A stretch of DNA of 64,000 nt from Pseudomonas sivasensis (GTDB lineage: Bacteria; Pseudomonadota; Gammaproteobacteria; Pseudomonadales; Pseudomonadaceae): contig NZ_JAAOWU010000005.1 in NCBI RefSeq assembly GCF_013778505.1, positions 72,393 through 136,392 of the forward strand. Direction: 5' to 3'. Made by a program: the position numbers and the translations under genes. Below the pieces are notes generated by a model. It was not told the origin of the DNA, did no database searches, and saw only the letters and a program-made list of their open reading frames with translations. Positions 52,870-62,593 of this stretch are shown here, in pieces (position 1 is the first letter of the stretch; the number at the start of each line of letters is the position of its first letter).

Positions 52870-53588
52870 GGCTGAACCACCACGGCCGTCAGGTCATCCC
52901 GCGCGGCCCCTCGCATCACGTTGGTAAATAAGCGATCCACGACCTGCAAGGGTGTCCCCACACTCAGGGCACTGCCCAGTTCGCCGTGGCTGAGTCCCTG
53001 ATACAAACCATCGCTGCACAACAAAAATACATCCCCCGGCTCGATACTGAGTTCCAGCACTGCCAGGCTCAGTGGCTGTCGGCCGCCAATGGCACGGGTC
53101 AACGCCTTGGCATCCGGATGGGCCTGGGCCTGCTCCAGGCTCAACTGCTGCTTGTCCATCAAGTGCTGCCACAGCGAGTGGTCCCGCGACAGTTGGTACA
53201 ACCGCTGTCCCCGCCACAGATAGCAACGGCTATCCCCGACCCAAATGCACGCGGCGCGATTGCCCTCGCGCAGTAGCACCACCACGGTGCTGCCCATGAT
53301 GCCCTCGGCGGCTTGCTTTATTGCTTGCCCCATTTCACTGTCGAGCGATCGCAAACACCGCCGCACGGCCTCGACCCGTTCGTCAAAGCTGCCCTGATCA
53401 GGTAACGAAGCCAGGCTGCTGATTACCCAGCGGCTGGCCACATCCCCAGCCTGATGACCACCCATACCGTCGGCTACTGCCCAACACCCCCGCTGGGGGC
53501 AGTCGAGAAACGCGTCCTCGTTGCGCAAACGCGCCTTGCCCCGGGCCGTTCGCCCAGCACTGTATCCCGCGGTATGTGCCTGGTTCAC
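52866..53588 (-). CDS. stp1: T6SS-associated PP2C-family protein phosphatase (Stp-like)
   Basis: 240 aa. PP2C metal-binding motifs are intact: RLRNEDAFLD, WAVADGMGGHQAGDVAS, CIWVGDSRCYLWR, LCSDGLYQGLS and AARDDLTAVVV. It should reverse phosphorylation by the adjacent kinase, forming a switch for the secretion machine. It overlaps tssM upstream and stk downstream by 4 bp each. Confidence 0.92.
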   Translation of the reverse strand: MNQAHTAGYSAGRTARGKARLRNEDAFLDCPQRGCWAVADGMGGHQAGDVASRWVISSLASLPDQGSFDERVEAVRRCLRSLDSEMGQAIKQAAEGIMGSTVVVLLREGNRAACIWVGDSRCYLWRGQRLYQLSRDHSLWQHLMDKQQLSLEQAQAHPDAKALTRAIGGRQPLSLAVLELSIEPGDVFLLCSDGLYQGLSHGELGSALSVGTPLQVVDRLFTNVMRGAARDDLTAVVVQP

Positions 53589-56500
53589 AGTTGCTCCGGC
53601 AAGCGGAATGTGCGCCAGTTCGCCATTTGGAACGGACCGAGACTGCGCTGACTGCTGAGCAGGAAGTTGGCGCGCATGCCATCGAGTTCGGCCTTGATCA
53701 GCTGTGCGCCCTGACCAATCGCTGGCTCACTTTGCATCAGCTCGAAAAATCGAAACAACGACCAGGGGCCCGCGTTTTTTTCAATCCCCAACGGCCGCTG
53801 CACACCCCTTTCCAGTACCAGGCTGCTACGGCCATTATCCGTCTCGCCCGGCCACTGGAACGCCATAGGCACAATCGGACCATGACGGTATTCAAGGTGT
53901 TGATCCCCAATGCTCAAGACGGCACGGCTGACTGCCTGATCAAGGCTATAGGGAGCCAGCGTGAACCGCACCGCCCAGTCCCCCTGATCTTCAGTGAAGA
54001 AGCCCTGGCGGATCATCTGGGCTCTGGTCAGTTGGTCCAACAGTGAGCGCGACAGCCCCAGGCTACGGCCATCGAGTCCCCGTAGGCGATAGCGACTGCC
54101 CTCGGCACTGACAAAGGAGCGCAGGTAGCTTTCATAAAAGCTCGCCATGGCGCCCTGGGGTTTGAAAAACGCCTGGAAATCGCCAAGGGCGACATCACTG
54201 GTGGCAGTGGCATCGAACGGATACCGATGCTGGATCGCCTTGGCGTAAAAGCCATAGACCTCACTTTGGTAGCGCTGATTGATATACACATAGGCATCGT
54301 CGAGCAGTAGTCGCCAGCTGTCATCGGCAATGCCTTCAAACCAGCCTTTGAGCGGCAGCGGCAAGCGCGCAGCAGCATCACGCAGGCTACCCAACAACGG
54401 CTGTTGCCCTTCCATACGCTGCCTGACCATCGTAAATACCGCCTGCTCCGGCACGCCTTCGCGGTTCAGGGCCGCCAGTTGCAGATGCCATCCATCGAGC
54501 AGCCGCAAAGCCTGCGTCAGCTCAACGCCGGGGTTTTGTTCCGCATCCAGCAATTGATGCAGAGGTTCGAACCGACGCTGCAGCGCGCGTCGGGCAGAGT
54601 CAGGTGCAGCCTGCCCCTGCAGTTGGCTGAGCAACACACTGGAAGCGGAAGTCTCCACATCCACGACCTGTTGGGTAACGGCCTCAACGCGATCAGTGGC
54701 CGAGAGCAAGCGCGTATTTTCCCGAACCTGTTGCAACAGTTGCACCAACGGCGACTGCGCTGACGCCAGGCTGGCAAGCCCGTCCGCATGCTGCCTCAGG
54801 CTGTTACTTCCCTGCAGACGAACTTGGCCAAGGGCCTCACTCCACGTATCAGCGTACTCACTGAAATAGCGCTGCTCCAACTCCAGCATCAAACGCCGCA
54901 AATCCAGTGCACTCAGATCTGCGCCCTCCCCGATGACCCAATTATCCTGAGCGATGGAGTTAACCAGGCGCGGGCCTTGCCTTTCAAAATACTGCACATA
55001 CCGTTTGGTGTAGAAGCCGGGTATGGGCTGCTCGGCAGTGACAAAACCCCGTCCCTCGGCCAGGCGAAGAGGCTCGAGACTTCGCGCCTGGTCACGCAGC
55101 ACCCGGTAGACCACGCCTGCCAAGGATTCACCACGCAACTCCTGGCGAGCCTCGGCAACCAGTTCAACGTCCGAGGACGTCTCGAACGACAGCCCCAGTA
55201 ATCGTGCAAGGTGTTCATTCAACCGATTCTGCGTCGCAGCATCACCGGCATAACGCACCAACCAATGACCGGCTACACGCTGCGCCAGCCAGCCGTTATC
55301 GCGACGCTCACGCAGACTGAGCATCAGGTATGCCCGCAGGCTATCCAGCAGTTCCTCGCGGTCGCCAAGACTGGCTCGCACCTGTTCTTCCAGCATTGAG
55401 GAGACCAGAGGCAGCAACTGCTCACGCAGTGAATCTTCATAGGCACTGACCAGCAGCGGCCGACTCAACTCCCCTTGATACAACCCACCGCGCTCGACCA
55501 ATCGAGCGTCCGCCAACGCGGGAAATACCTGAGTAGCGGCCAAGCGAGCATCTAACAGCGGCAGCCGCGCCAGGGTAACGTCCAACCCTGGCACGGCGGA
55601 CGGCTGTGGTTTGCTCAGTTGAGCCAGTTGAATCAAGCGTTGGTGGTTGACCGAATAGCTGTAGGCCCACAGCCCTCCCGCGCCGAGAATAGCCAGGGAA
55701 GCCGCCAACGCCAGCAACCCTTGATGTCGACGGATACGCTGTCGCTCTGGAGTATGCAGTCCCGCAAGATTGGCCTCGGCAACAATCACCCGGTTGAACA
55801 GGCCCTGTACAAAGTGGGAACGTCTGTCAGCCGTCTGCGCACACGTCAGGTAAAACCCGCGCAAACCGTTAATACGCTGGAAGCGGTGGGCAGAGAACGC
55901 AGACTCCACAAACAGGCACAAACGCTCACCGATTTGCGCGACCTGCCGCGGAAAGTCGAGCATCTGGCCGCGACGCTCTGCGTTTCGCTCCTGGTGCAAA
56001 CGCGGGATCAACTCTGCGGCGAGGCGTTGCAGCAACGCCTCGAACGCTTCACGGACCTGGGTAATGTCTGCACCGGCCGGGCCTGTCACCAAACGCTCTC
56101 CCAGCAGAGAGTCGGCACTGTCGCCCTGTGCCGCATCAAAGAATTCCACAAAGCCTGGCAGTCGGTCCGCGTGGGTCAACACCAAGTAAATCGGCACATC
56201 CGCATGCAGCGTCTGCTGGATGTCCTGCAACCGCGTATGTACGTTTCGCGCATGCAAGTCCAGATCGCGCTCATTGCTGCCAAGCAGCGTCTCCACCGAC
56301 AGGGTCACGATCACGCCATTGAGCGGACGTGCCCTGCGCCGGACTTTGAGCAGGCCTAGAAACGTCGACCACCCTGCCCCGTCGACGGCGCTATCCGGTT
56401 GAGCCAGGTAGCGCCCCGCACTCTCGACGAGTACGGCTTCGTCGGCCAGATACCAATCAAAATACTGGGTCGCGCCAGGGGTTTTAATCCCCTCGCCTCG

Positions 56501-56962
56501 ATCGAGCGCAAAGTGCGATCCGCAGGCAGCCAACAGGCGAGTCTTGCCACTGCCCTGCTGCCCGATCAACAGATACCACGGCAAGTCGCTACGCCAACGC
56601 TCACTGCGTTCACCGTAGCGACGCGAAGTTTTCAGCGTGTGCAACGCCTCCTTGAAGCGCCCTCTTACCTGCTTCTGCTCGTCCTCGATCAACCCCAGGC
56701 GCTCATGACGCTCCTGGTGTGCAGGCTGGTTAAGTCGTGCGGAACGGCGCCCACCCACCATGACCATCGCCAGCCCCCACAGCAGGAACAATCCACTGAT
56801 GGTCAACAGCCGAGCCGGAGCGCCTTGCCAGAACCGGTGATCATCCACCGCCAGCAACGGCCCAAAAAACCATACGAGCAGCGCGCTGCACAACACGATC
56901 AACAGGCTCCAGACCCAACTTTTGCGCAGCACTGTGCCCACGCCCATGAAGAATGCGTTCAT
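53585..56962 (-). CDS. tssM: T6SS membrane complex protein TssM (IcmF)
   Basis: 1125 aa. Two N-terminal transmembrane helices (about 13-37 and 50-69), a Walker A GQQGSGKT (134-141) in the cytoplasmic NTPase domain, a third helix (about 430-452) and a large periplasmic IcmF/DUF1215 region ending in a beta domain. The intact P-loop suggests ATP binding, which some TssM proteins lack. With TssL and TssJ it forms the trans-envelope complex. It lies 15 bp after tssL and overlaps stp. Confidence 0.95.
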   Translation of the reverse strand: MNAFFMGVGTVLRKSWVWSLLIVLCSALLVWFFGPLLAVDDHRFWQGAPARLLTISGLFLLWGLAMVMVGGRRSARLNQPAHQERHERLGLIEDEQKQVRGRFKEALHTLKTSRRYGERSERWRSDLPWYLLIGQQGSGKTRLLAACGSHFALDRGEGIKTPGATQYFDWYLADEAVLVESAGRYLAQPDSAVDGAGWSTFLGLLKVRRRARPLNGVIVTLSVETLLGSNERDLDLHARNVHTRLQDIQQTLHADVPIYLVLTHADRLPGFVEFFDAAQGDSADSLLGERLVTGPAGADITQVREAFEALLQRLAAELIPRLHQERNAERRGQMLDFPRQVAQIGERLCLFVESAFSAHRFQRINGLRGFYLTCAQTADRRSHFVQGLFNRVIVAEANLAGLHTPERQRIRRHQGLLALAASLAILGAGGLWAYSYSVNHQRLIQLAQLSKPQPSAVPGLDVTLARLPLLDARLAATQVFPALADARLVERGGLYQGELSRPLLVSAYEDSLREQLLPLVSSMLEEQVRASLGDREELLDSLRAYLMLSLRERRDNGWLAQRVAGHWLVRYAGDAATQNRLNEHLARLLGLSFETSSDVELVAEARQELRGESLAGVVYRVLRDQARSLEPLRLAEGRGFVTAEQPIPGFYTKRYVQYFERQGPRLVNSIAQDNWVIGEGADLSALDLRRLMLELEQRYFSEYADTWSEALGQVRLQGSNSLRQHADGLASLASAQSPLVQLLQQVRENTRLLSATDRVEAVTQQVVDVETSASSVLLSQLQGQAAPDSARRALQRRFEPLHQLLDAEQNPGVELTQALRLLDGWHLQLAALNREGVPEQAVFTMVRQRMEGQQPLLGSLRDAAARLPLPLKGWFEGIADDSWRLLLDDAYVYINQRYQSEVYGFYAKAIQHRYPFDATATSDVALGDFQAFFKPQGAMASFYESYLRSFVSAEGSRYRLRGLDGRSLGLSRSLLDQLTRAQMIRQGFFTEDQGDWAVRFTLAPYSLDQAVSRAVLSIGDQHLEYRHGPIVPMAFQWPGETDNGRSSLVLERGVQRPLGIEKNAGPWSLFRFFELMQSEPAIGQGAQLIKAELDGMRANFLLSSQRSLGPFQMANWRTFRLPEQL

Positions 56963-56977
56963 TCATTACTCCCAGCG

Positions 56978-57841
56978 TTACAAGGGCGACCGTGTCTGAT
57001 CCGGCGCCAACATTTGAAAGGGTTGCAGCACTGTCATGCGTTCATTAGCCAATGCCCATGCAAACGCCAAGTACATAGCCAGCACACAGCCGAGGGTGAA
57101 GACGACGAACCCGGTGACGGAAATTATGCGCAGCCGTGCTCCAGGTGCCCGTCTCAAGGGAGCGGGAGAAGACATCAGCGGGCGCTCACCACGCACATGC
57201 CTGATTTGTCGGTACAAACCATCTCGTACCGTTTCCAGCTGCATCCCTCCTCGCTCCATGATGCGGTATTTACCTTCGAAACCCAGTGACAGGCACAGGT
57301 ACATCAGCTCCAGCAACGCCAGGTGCTTGACGGGGTCGCGGGATAAGCGCTCCAGTAGCCGGAAAAACTTTTCGCCACCGAAGGTTTCGTTGTGAAAGCG
57401 GCTCAGCAGGCTGGTCTTCGACCAGTCACTTCGACTGCCCCACGCCGTAGTGACCACCGCCTCGTCTATAACACTGCACAGCACATAGCGCGCCGACATG
57501 ACCTGGGAAGCCTCTACGCCCTGGTGCAAGGCATGCGTTTCAAACGCGGTAATCCCCGACGACAATCGATCGTTGAGGGTCTGTAAGCTTTCCCGGCCGG
57601 TGCTGCCCTTGAGCTGGACGACCTGCGAAAAGAGTTCCCAGGCGGCGGCCACTAGGGCGTTGGGGCCGATATTAAAGCTCTGTGCTCCTTGCAGACCGGC
57701 GGTGTAGATCATCCGGTCCTCCAACTGCTCAAAGCGCGGAGGTGATGGGAAGTCCGTCACCGTCGCCTGGGCGGGAGCGCGACCGTCAAGGTCAAGCAGA
57801 ACGGTTTTCTCGTCCTGCGGGTATTCGCTGTCCATCGTCAT
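56978..57841 (-). CDS. tssL: T6SS membrane complex protein TssL (DotU)
   Basis: 287 aa from the ATG at 57841, five bases after the tssK stop, with AGGA upstream; an alternative ATG is at 57835. The cytoplasmic DotU domain has IYTAGLQGAQSFNIGPNALVAAAWELFSQV, YVLCSVIDEAVVTTAWG, FHNETFGGEKFFRLLERL and YLCLSLGFEGKYR, followed by a single transmembrane helix (about 245-268) and a short tail. It lacks an OmpA-like peptidoglycan-binding domain, so anchoring must come from another subunit. Confidence 0.94.
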   Translation of the reverse strand: MTMDSEYPQDEKTVLLDLDGRAPAQATVTDFPSPPRFEQLEDRMIYTAGLQGAQSFNIGPNALVAAAWELFSQVVQLKGSTGRESLQTLNDRLSSGITAFETHALHQGVEASQVMSARYVLCSVIDEAVVTTAWGSRSDWSKTSLLSRFHNETFGGEKFFRLLERLSRDPVKHLALLELMYLCLSLGFEGKYRIMERGGMQLETVRDGLYRQIRHVRGERPLMSSPAPLRRAPGARLRIISVTGFVVFTLGCVLAMYLAFAWALANERMTVLQPFQMLAPDQTRSPL

Positions 57842-57846
57842 GGCAT

Positions 57847-59175
57847 TCAGTTCCTGATGGCCCAGAAGTTGAGTTCGAGCCCGGCGAACTCGCCGCTGGC
57901 GTGGAAGGCAAAACCACCCGATTGCTCCAACTGCGCGATGTCTCGGGCACTGAGTTCGAGCATGAAATAGGTCTTGCCGGCATGGAACGGAATCTGTCGA
58001 GGCGCCACCGGCAGTGGCTTGACCTTGATACCGGCGAGGTGCAGGTTGACCAGCTCGCGGATGCGCTCCACGGAGCCGATTTTCAGGTGTGCCGGCAGGC
58101 GGTGGCGCAGTTCTTCGGAGTCGCACTGGGCCGTTGCAGCCAAAATGAAGGTCGCGCTGCCCAGCAATTTGAGGTCACTCACCGGGCACACCAGCACCCC
58201 ATACTGCCGCTGCTCCAATGGCAACTCGATGGCGTGTTGCTCCAGCACCAACGACAGCACTGCACGAATGCCGTCCATCAACCCGCGAAAACTCGCCCCC
58301 TGCTCACCATGCTTGTAACGACTTTCCACCGTGGGGCGCTTGTTATCGGTGGAGAACGTGGACAACTCGCCCAGCATCGACAGCAACACCCGGTACAGAG
58401 CCTCCGGACGCACTTGGCCCTGACTCAAAAAGTGGCGCAACACCAACTCGGTACGGTTGATCAATTGCAGCATGAGAAAGTCGCCAATCTGAGCGCCCTC
58501 CGATCCGCCCCCGCCCCTGATCCTCTCGGCAATCGCATCGCCTCGGGTGGTGAGCAGACTGATGACCTCCTTGAGGCATGACGAGACATAGCCTGAGCTT
58601 TGCAGATAGATAAACGTCGGTACAAAATCCGCGTCCAGCCGCGCACCTCCCTCGCGCGTCGAGTCCAGCACTTGGGCGACCTGCAGTTTCACATGCAGCG
58701 CGTCAGCGGGTTGCTCGCCTAACAGCAATCTTAGATCCGGGTGTGCGCAGTTGATCTGGCAACGGGACTCAACACCGGCATTGGAATCGCTGATCTGCGC
58801 TGCGCAACTGACGTAGCGAGCCAACACATCGCTTTGCTCTCGTTGGCGCACCTCGACTTGATTGCCAATGGCCAATGGCAACGCCAGATACACAGCCTGC
58901 CCACTGGTGTTGGCAGGGACCTGCAACACCAGTGGTTCCATTGCGTTGTTCAGCTCGAAAAAGCTGCCATCGGGAAATACACCGCTGGCCTGGTTGACGA
59001 CCACTTTGCCCAAATTGAGGTATTGCACATCGACGTCAAGGGTCAGGAACCCCCAGCCATCAATTCCCAGCAAGCGGGTGCGGTTGAGCTGCTCGCGGTA
59101 GTAGCGGTCGTTGTGCTGCAAGTGTTGCGGGCGAAGCAGCATGCCCTCCTGCCAGACGACTTTATGAACCTGCAT
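57847..59175 (-). CDS. tssK: T6SS baseplate protein TssK
   Basis: 442 aa. The family-typical start VVWQEGMLLRPQHLQHNDRYYREQL and the C-terminal region (HFLSQGQVRPEALYRVLLSMLGELSTFS, YGVLVCPVSDLKLL, FMLELS) are present. TssK trimers link the phage-like baseplate to the TssLM complex. It lies between tssJ (11-bp gap) and tssL (5-bp gap). Confidence 0.95.
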   Translation of the reverse strand: MQVHKVVWQEGMLLRPQHLQHNDRYYREQLNRTRLLGIDGWGFLTLDVDVQYLNLGKVVVNQASGVFPDGSFFELNNAMEPLVLQVPANTSGQAVYLALPLAIGNQVEVRQREQSDVLARYVSCAAQISDSNAGVESRCQINCAHPDLRLLLGEQPADALHVKLQVAQVLDSTREGGARLDADFVPTFIYLQSSGYVSSCLKEVISLLTTRGDAIAERIRGGGGSEGAQIGDFLMLQLINRTELVLRHFLSQGQVRPEALYRVLLSMLGELSTFSTDNKRPTVESRYKHGEQGASFRGLMDGIRAVLSLVLEQHAIELPLEQRQYGVLVCPVSDLKLLGSATFILAATAQCDSEELRHRLPAHLKIGSVERIRELVNLHLAGIKVKPLPVAPRQIPFHAGKTYFMLELSARDIAQLEQSGGFAFHASGEFAGLELNFWAIRN

Positions 59176-59186
59176 CTCTGATCCTC

Positions 59187-59672
59187 CTACCTTGGGGCTT
59201 GAGGGGTAACGACGCGAACCCCGGACTCGTCGAGCATCAGCTCAACACGCGTCAATCGTTGCTGGGCTACGGGCAGCACCAGCCGCCATTGCACATGGGG
59301 AAGGTCCCGATAGGCAGCCAGCACCCCGACATAACGGCTCTGTGGCTCAACACTGAGCTTGAACGCCAGTTGCTCACCGGGGCGCAGCTCCAACTCCTCG
59401 CCGTTGACCCAGTCCTTGGGCAACGCCTGCGCGGCGCGGTTATAGAGGGTGAAGAAGTCAGCATGTTCAAACGCTACGGGGTGTCGCAGCTCAAGCAGGC
59501 GCACGACGACAGGAGAAGGACGGCCATGAAGATCGGGATTGACGCCTTCACTTGCCGTCAACGTCAGGTCCACCTTGGTCAGGGTCGAAAAGGGTGACAG
59601 GCTGGCGCAACCGGCCAGCAGGCTCAGTGCGATCAGTATTGATACAACGGTGGCTCGATACATGAAGGTCAT
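59187..59672 (-). CDS. tssJ: T6SS outer-membrane lipoprotein TssJ
   Basis: 161 aa. The lipobox LLAGC (Cys about residue 22) follows a hydrophobic n-terminal stretch; the mature domain SLSPFSTLTKVDLTLTASEGVNPDLHGRPSPVVVRLLELRHP is the TssJ transthyretin-like core. It anchors the TssM periplasmic domain to the outer membrane. The start is 59672 (ATGA overlap with the Fha gene) or the in-frame ATG at 59663. Confidence 0.94.
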   Translation of the reverse strand: MTFMYRATVVSILIALSLLAGCASLSPFSTLTKVDLTLTASEGVNPDLHGRPSPVVVRLLELRHPVAFEHADFFTLYNRAAQALPKDWVNGEELELRPGEQLAFKLSVEPQSRYVGVLAAYRDLPHVQWRLVLPVAQQRLTRVELMLDESGVRVVTPQAPR

Positions 59673-60853
59673 CCCGGATAAGTCGTGTGCAAAGTAGCGA
59701 CCAGGCGCACCTGCTCTTCGTAGGCGTTGGAAAACTCGTTACGCAACAGATGTTCGCCCGAGGTTTGCTCATTGATCAGGCTCCGGTAATGGCGTTGGTA
59801 AGCCCGCCAATGAGATCCATCCGTTGAGAACCTGGCCGGTGTGCTCTGGCGCTCGAAGCACAGCAACAGATGGCTGGGTGCAAATGCCGCAACCGCGCCG
59901 CGCATTGCGGCACGGCAGGCAACGACCAAGGCCAGTTGGTGGACTTGCATATCCCGGAACGCCTGGGCGACTGCTACCTCAGCAGGTAACTGCCCCAACT
60001 CGCCGGGGCCCAACAGTGCGGTCAAGGCTGACTGGGTATCGGCGCACTCATTCAAGGGGTTGTAGCGCTTGAGCGCAGGCGAGGTCCGGCCCAGATCCAA
60101 CTCTGCGTTCAACTCATCGCGAGTCCGCAGACTCTGCTGCAGACCTTCGATGGTTTGCCTGAAAAGACCCGCCACCTTCAGCGCGACGGCCTCGCACGCC
60201 GGTGGATCGAGCGCATCCAGCTGCATGCCCAAAGCCTCGGCGAATTGGGACCAGAAGGGGTCACGGGCGGGTGCAGCAACCTGCTCTGCTGGAGTCAAGA
60301 CCTCATCCGCCAATGGCCCACTCCATCTGGGCACGATCAAGTGATCCTGCTCGACGGCGCCGTGAAAAAGTGCACCGTTCGCTTGCTCGGCCAAGGGCTT
60401 TGACACCTCCAGCCCCTCGGTTAAATCGCCATACAGTGCTTCACAATCCAGCGCATGCAAGGGGTCCAGCACCAAAAAGGCATCGTCAGGAATCCTGTCG
60501 GTGCGGAACAACGGCTGCTGGCCAATTTGTGCCCCCCGGGCCATCACCCGCGCACGGATTTGCACCGCGCCCAATTGGTAGACATCGCCCTCGCTGATCA
60601 GTCGTGCTTGCCCCTTGCCCAAACGTTCCGTACTGCCCGACACGCCAATGCCGTTACTGCTGATATCCGTCAAGAAATACTGCCCCTCCCGGTAACTGAC
60701 CAGACCGTGATGACTGGAAAGCAACCGACTGGCGTCGGGAATGACCCAGTCACAACCCGCCCCGCGGCCGATCACGCCGCCTACGCCATCAAATGTTTTG
60801 ACGCAAGCAGGCTCACCGCTTTCGGCATTACACACCTCAAACACTAATTGCAT
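59669..60853 (-). CDS. fha: T6SS FHA-domain protein (TagH/Fha)
   Basis: 394 aa from the ATG at 60853 (AGGGAAG upstream); the open frame continues further without a start signal. The N-terminal FHA domain shows phosphothreonine-binding positions GRGAGCDWVIPD, LLSSHHG and ISSNG. The C-terminal region (RYNPLNECADTQSALTALLGPGELGQLPAEVAVAQAFRDMQVHQLALVVACRAAM) is the type VI FHA-associated domain. It is the expected substrate or sensor of the Stk/Stp pair, coupling phosphorylation to assembly. Confidence 0.93.
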   Translation of the reverse strand: MQLVFEVCNAESGEPACVKTFDGVGGVIGRGAGCDWVIPDASRLLSSHHGLVSYREGQYFLTDISSNGIGVSGSTERLGKGQARLISEGDVYQLGAVQIRARVMARGAQIGQQPLFRTDRIPDDAFLVLDPLHALDCEALYGDLTEGLEVSKPLAEQANGALFHGAVEQDHLIVPRWSGPLADEVLTPAEQVAAPARDPFWSQFAEALGMQLDALDPPACEAVALKVAGLFRQTIEGLQQSLRTRDELNAELDLGRTSPALKRYNPLNECADTQSALTALLGPGELGQLPAEVAVAQAFRDMQVHQLALVVACRAAMRGAVAAFAPSHLLLCFERQSTPARFSTDGSHWRAYQRHYRSLINEQTSGEHLLRNEFSNAYEEQVRLVATLHTTYPG

Positions 60854-60869
60854 GGCAAGGCTTCCCTGT

Positions 60870-61001
60870 TCAATCGCTGCGACGGGTCGCCTGGGGATCA
60901 CCCAGCGGACGGTAGTCAGCATCATCAAAAACGTAATTGGCGTTGCAGCCGCTCAACAAACACAGGACAAGCCCCAAGGCTTTCCACGTACGAAGAGGCA
61001 T
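60870..61001 (-). CDS. 43-aa T6SS-locus micro-lipoprotein
   Basis: A short gene between sfa and fha: ATG at 61001 with GGAG eight bases upstream, TGA at 60870. The product MPLRTWKALGLVLCLLSGC has a lipobox (LLSGC, Cys19), followed by only 24 residues, NANYVFDDADYRPLGDPQATRRSD. Its place corresponds to PA1664 in P. aeruginosa HSI-II, as I recall that locus. The acidic tail with DDxDYRPLGDP looks like a short conserved binding peptide displayed from a lipid anchor. Function unknown. Confidence 0.72.
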   Translation of the reverse strand: MPLRTWKALGLVLCLLSGCNANYVFDDADYRPLGDPQATRRSD

Positions 61002-61060
61002 CAGGTATCTCCAATGAAAGTAAGGCTGGCCACTAAGAGTGAGGTCTGTATGTGCATGAA

Positions 61061-62593
61061 TCAGCCTCCCCCTCGAACGTCGCCAACAGGGATTTTCAAG
61101 CGTGTAAGGCGGTAGAGCAGCGTGCGGCGAGCGACACCCAATTCACGTGCTGTGCGGGTCCGATTGCCACGATTCTTGTGCAGGCAGTCGATCAGGAATG
61201 CCCGTTCAACCTGCTCCAGGCGCTGGCGCAATGTTGCGTCAACGGGAGTAGCGCTCGACGCGGACGACAGCGATAGGTGCTCCGGCAGCACCACTCCGTC
61301 GTCACAGAGCAGCACCGCGCGTTCCACCAGGCATTTGAGCTCACGAACATTGCCGGGAAAAGCGTGGCACGACAGTTGATCCAAGGCGGCAGCAGACCAT
61401 TGCACCAATGTGCGACCCAGTGCCGAACAGGCCGATTGGGCGAACTGTCGCGCCAACAGCAACACATCGCCGTCCCGCTCACGCAAGGCCGGTAATTCGA
61501 TCGGGAACTGCGCCAGTCGGTAATACAAGTCCTCGCGAAACGTACCGTCGGCCACCATTGCACTGAGGTCGCGATGGGTCGCAGCGATAATCCGCACATC
61601 GACCTTATGGGCCGCACAGGCTCCCAGCGGTCGGACCTCGCCTTCCTGCAGCACCCGTAGCAGCTTGGCCTGGAGCGACAAGGGCATATCGCCGATTTCG
61701 TCCAAGAGCAATGTGCCGCCATTGGCGGCGTCAAATAGCCCGACGTGGTTACGTTCCGCACCTGTAAAGGCGCCTTTGCGATAGCCGAACAGCTCGCTTT
61801 CCAGCAGCCCCTCGGGAAACGCCGCACAGTTCTGCACCACAAATGCTTTGCTACCGCGCGGCCCAGAGGTATGGATGGCCCGGGCCACCACTTCTTTTCC
61901 GGTTCCGGTCTCCCCGCGCAGAAGCACTGTGTAGGGAGCATTCAGCACCTTACCGATCAGACGGTAGGTTTCGTCCATGGCTGTGCTGTTGCCGGTCAGC
62001 CCATAGGTGACACGAGCGGTGGGTGCGCAGCCTTTGGCCTGGGAAGCGATGTTCGCAGGACGCCCCCGTCGCAACAAAGCCCGTTGACTCAAGGCGAAGC
62101 TACCCAATTGACTTAACGACGGGCCGTAGTTCTGCAGCCACCTCGGCTGCCGGCTGGCGCACAGCAATAGACCCGCGACCGCGTTGTGGCGACCGACCAG
62201 CGGAACGCATACCAGTGAGCGCCACGGCACTGTTGTCGCCGGTAAAAACCCGCTCTCATACACGCTGTCTTCCAGGTTCTCCAGGCTCAGGGAACAGCAA
62301 CGACTGAGGACGTAATGCAACAGTTGCTGATGCTGAAAGTCGGGACCGCAAGCGAGGTCGCCCGGGGGCAGCGCGCCGGGCAAATGCTGGGCGATCAGAT
62401 CGAGTCGACCTGTGCTCTCGTCACACCCGTACAACTGGCTGAGTTCGCATTGACTCAGTTGCGCTGCCGCTGCAACACACAGGTCTGGCAACGTTGACTC
62501 GTCACTGTCGATACCCATTCGGGTGAACCAGGCCAATAACGACTCGGCATAGGCCAGCGGCTCGGGTAGCTGGGCAAACCCACTGTTGGTCAT
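61061..62593 (-). CDS. sfa: Sigma-54-dependent activator of the T6SS locus (Sfa-like)
   Basis: 510 aa. A GAF-like N-terminal region (about 35-175) precedes an AAA+ domain with GETGTGKE (about 223-230), the sigma-54-contacting GAFTGA (about 275), LLLDEIGDMPLSLQAKLLRVLQEGEVRPLG and REDLYYRLAQFPIELPALRERDGD. A Fis-type helix-turn-helix ends the protein (RTRTARELGVARRTLLYRL). It should activate RpoN-dependent promoters of the secretion genes. The ATG overlaps the clpV stop (ATGA). Confidence 0.93.
   Translation of the reverse strand: MTNSGFAQLPEPLAYAESLLAWFTRMGIDSDESTLPDLCVAAAAQLSQCELSQLYGCDESTGRLDLIAQHLPGALPPGDLACGPDFQHQQLLHYVLSRCCSLSLENLEDSVYESGFLPATTVPWRSLVCVPLVGRHNAVAGLLLCASRQPRWLQNYGPSLSQLGSFALSQRALLRRGRPANIASQAKGCAPTARVTYGLTGNSTAMDETYRLIGKVLNAPYTVLLRGETGTGKEVVARAIHTSGPRGSKAFVVQNCAAFPEGLLESELFGYRKGAFTGAERNHVGLFDAANGGTLLLDEIGDMPLSLQAKLLRVLQEGEVRPLGACAAHKVDVRIIAATHRDLSAMVADGTFREDLYYRLAQFPIELPALRERDGDVLLLARQFAQSACSALGRTLVQWSAAALDQLSCHAFPGNVRELKCLVERAVLLCDDGVVLPEHLSLSSASSATPVDATLRQRLEQVERAFLIDCLHKNRGNRTRTARELGVARRTLLYRLTRLKIPVGDVRGGG

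Noticed and set aside
57842..58126. Longer TssL start within the tssK coding region
   Set aside because: The extension overlaps tssK in another frame and is Arg/Pro-rich with no family similarity; the ATG at 57841 follows the tssK stop.
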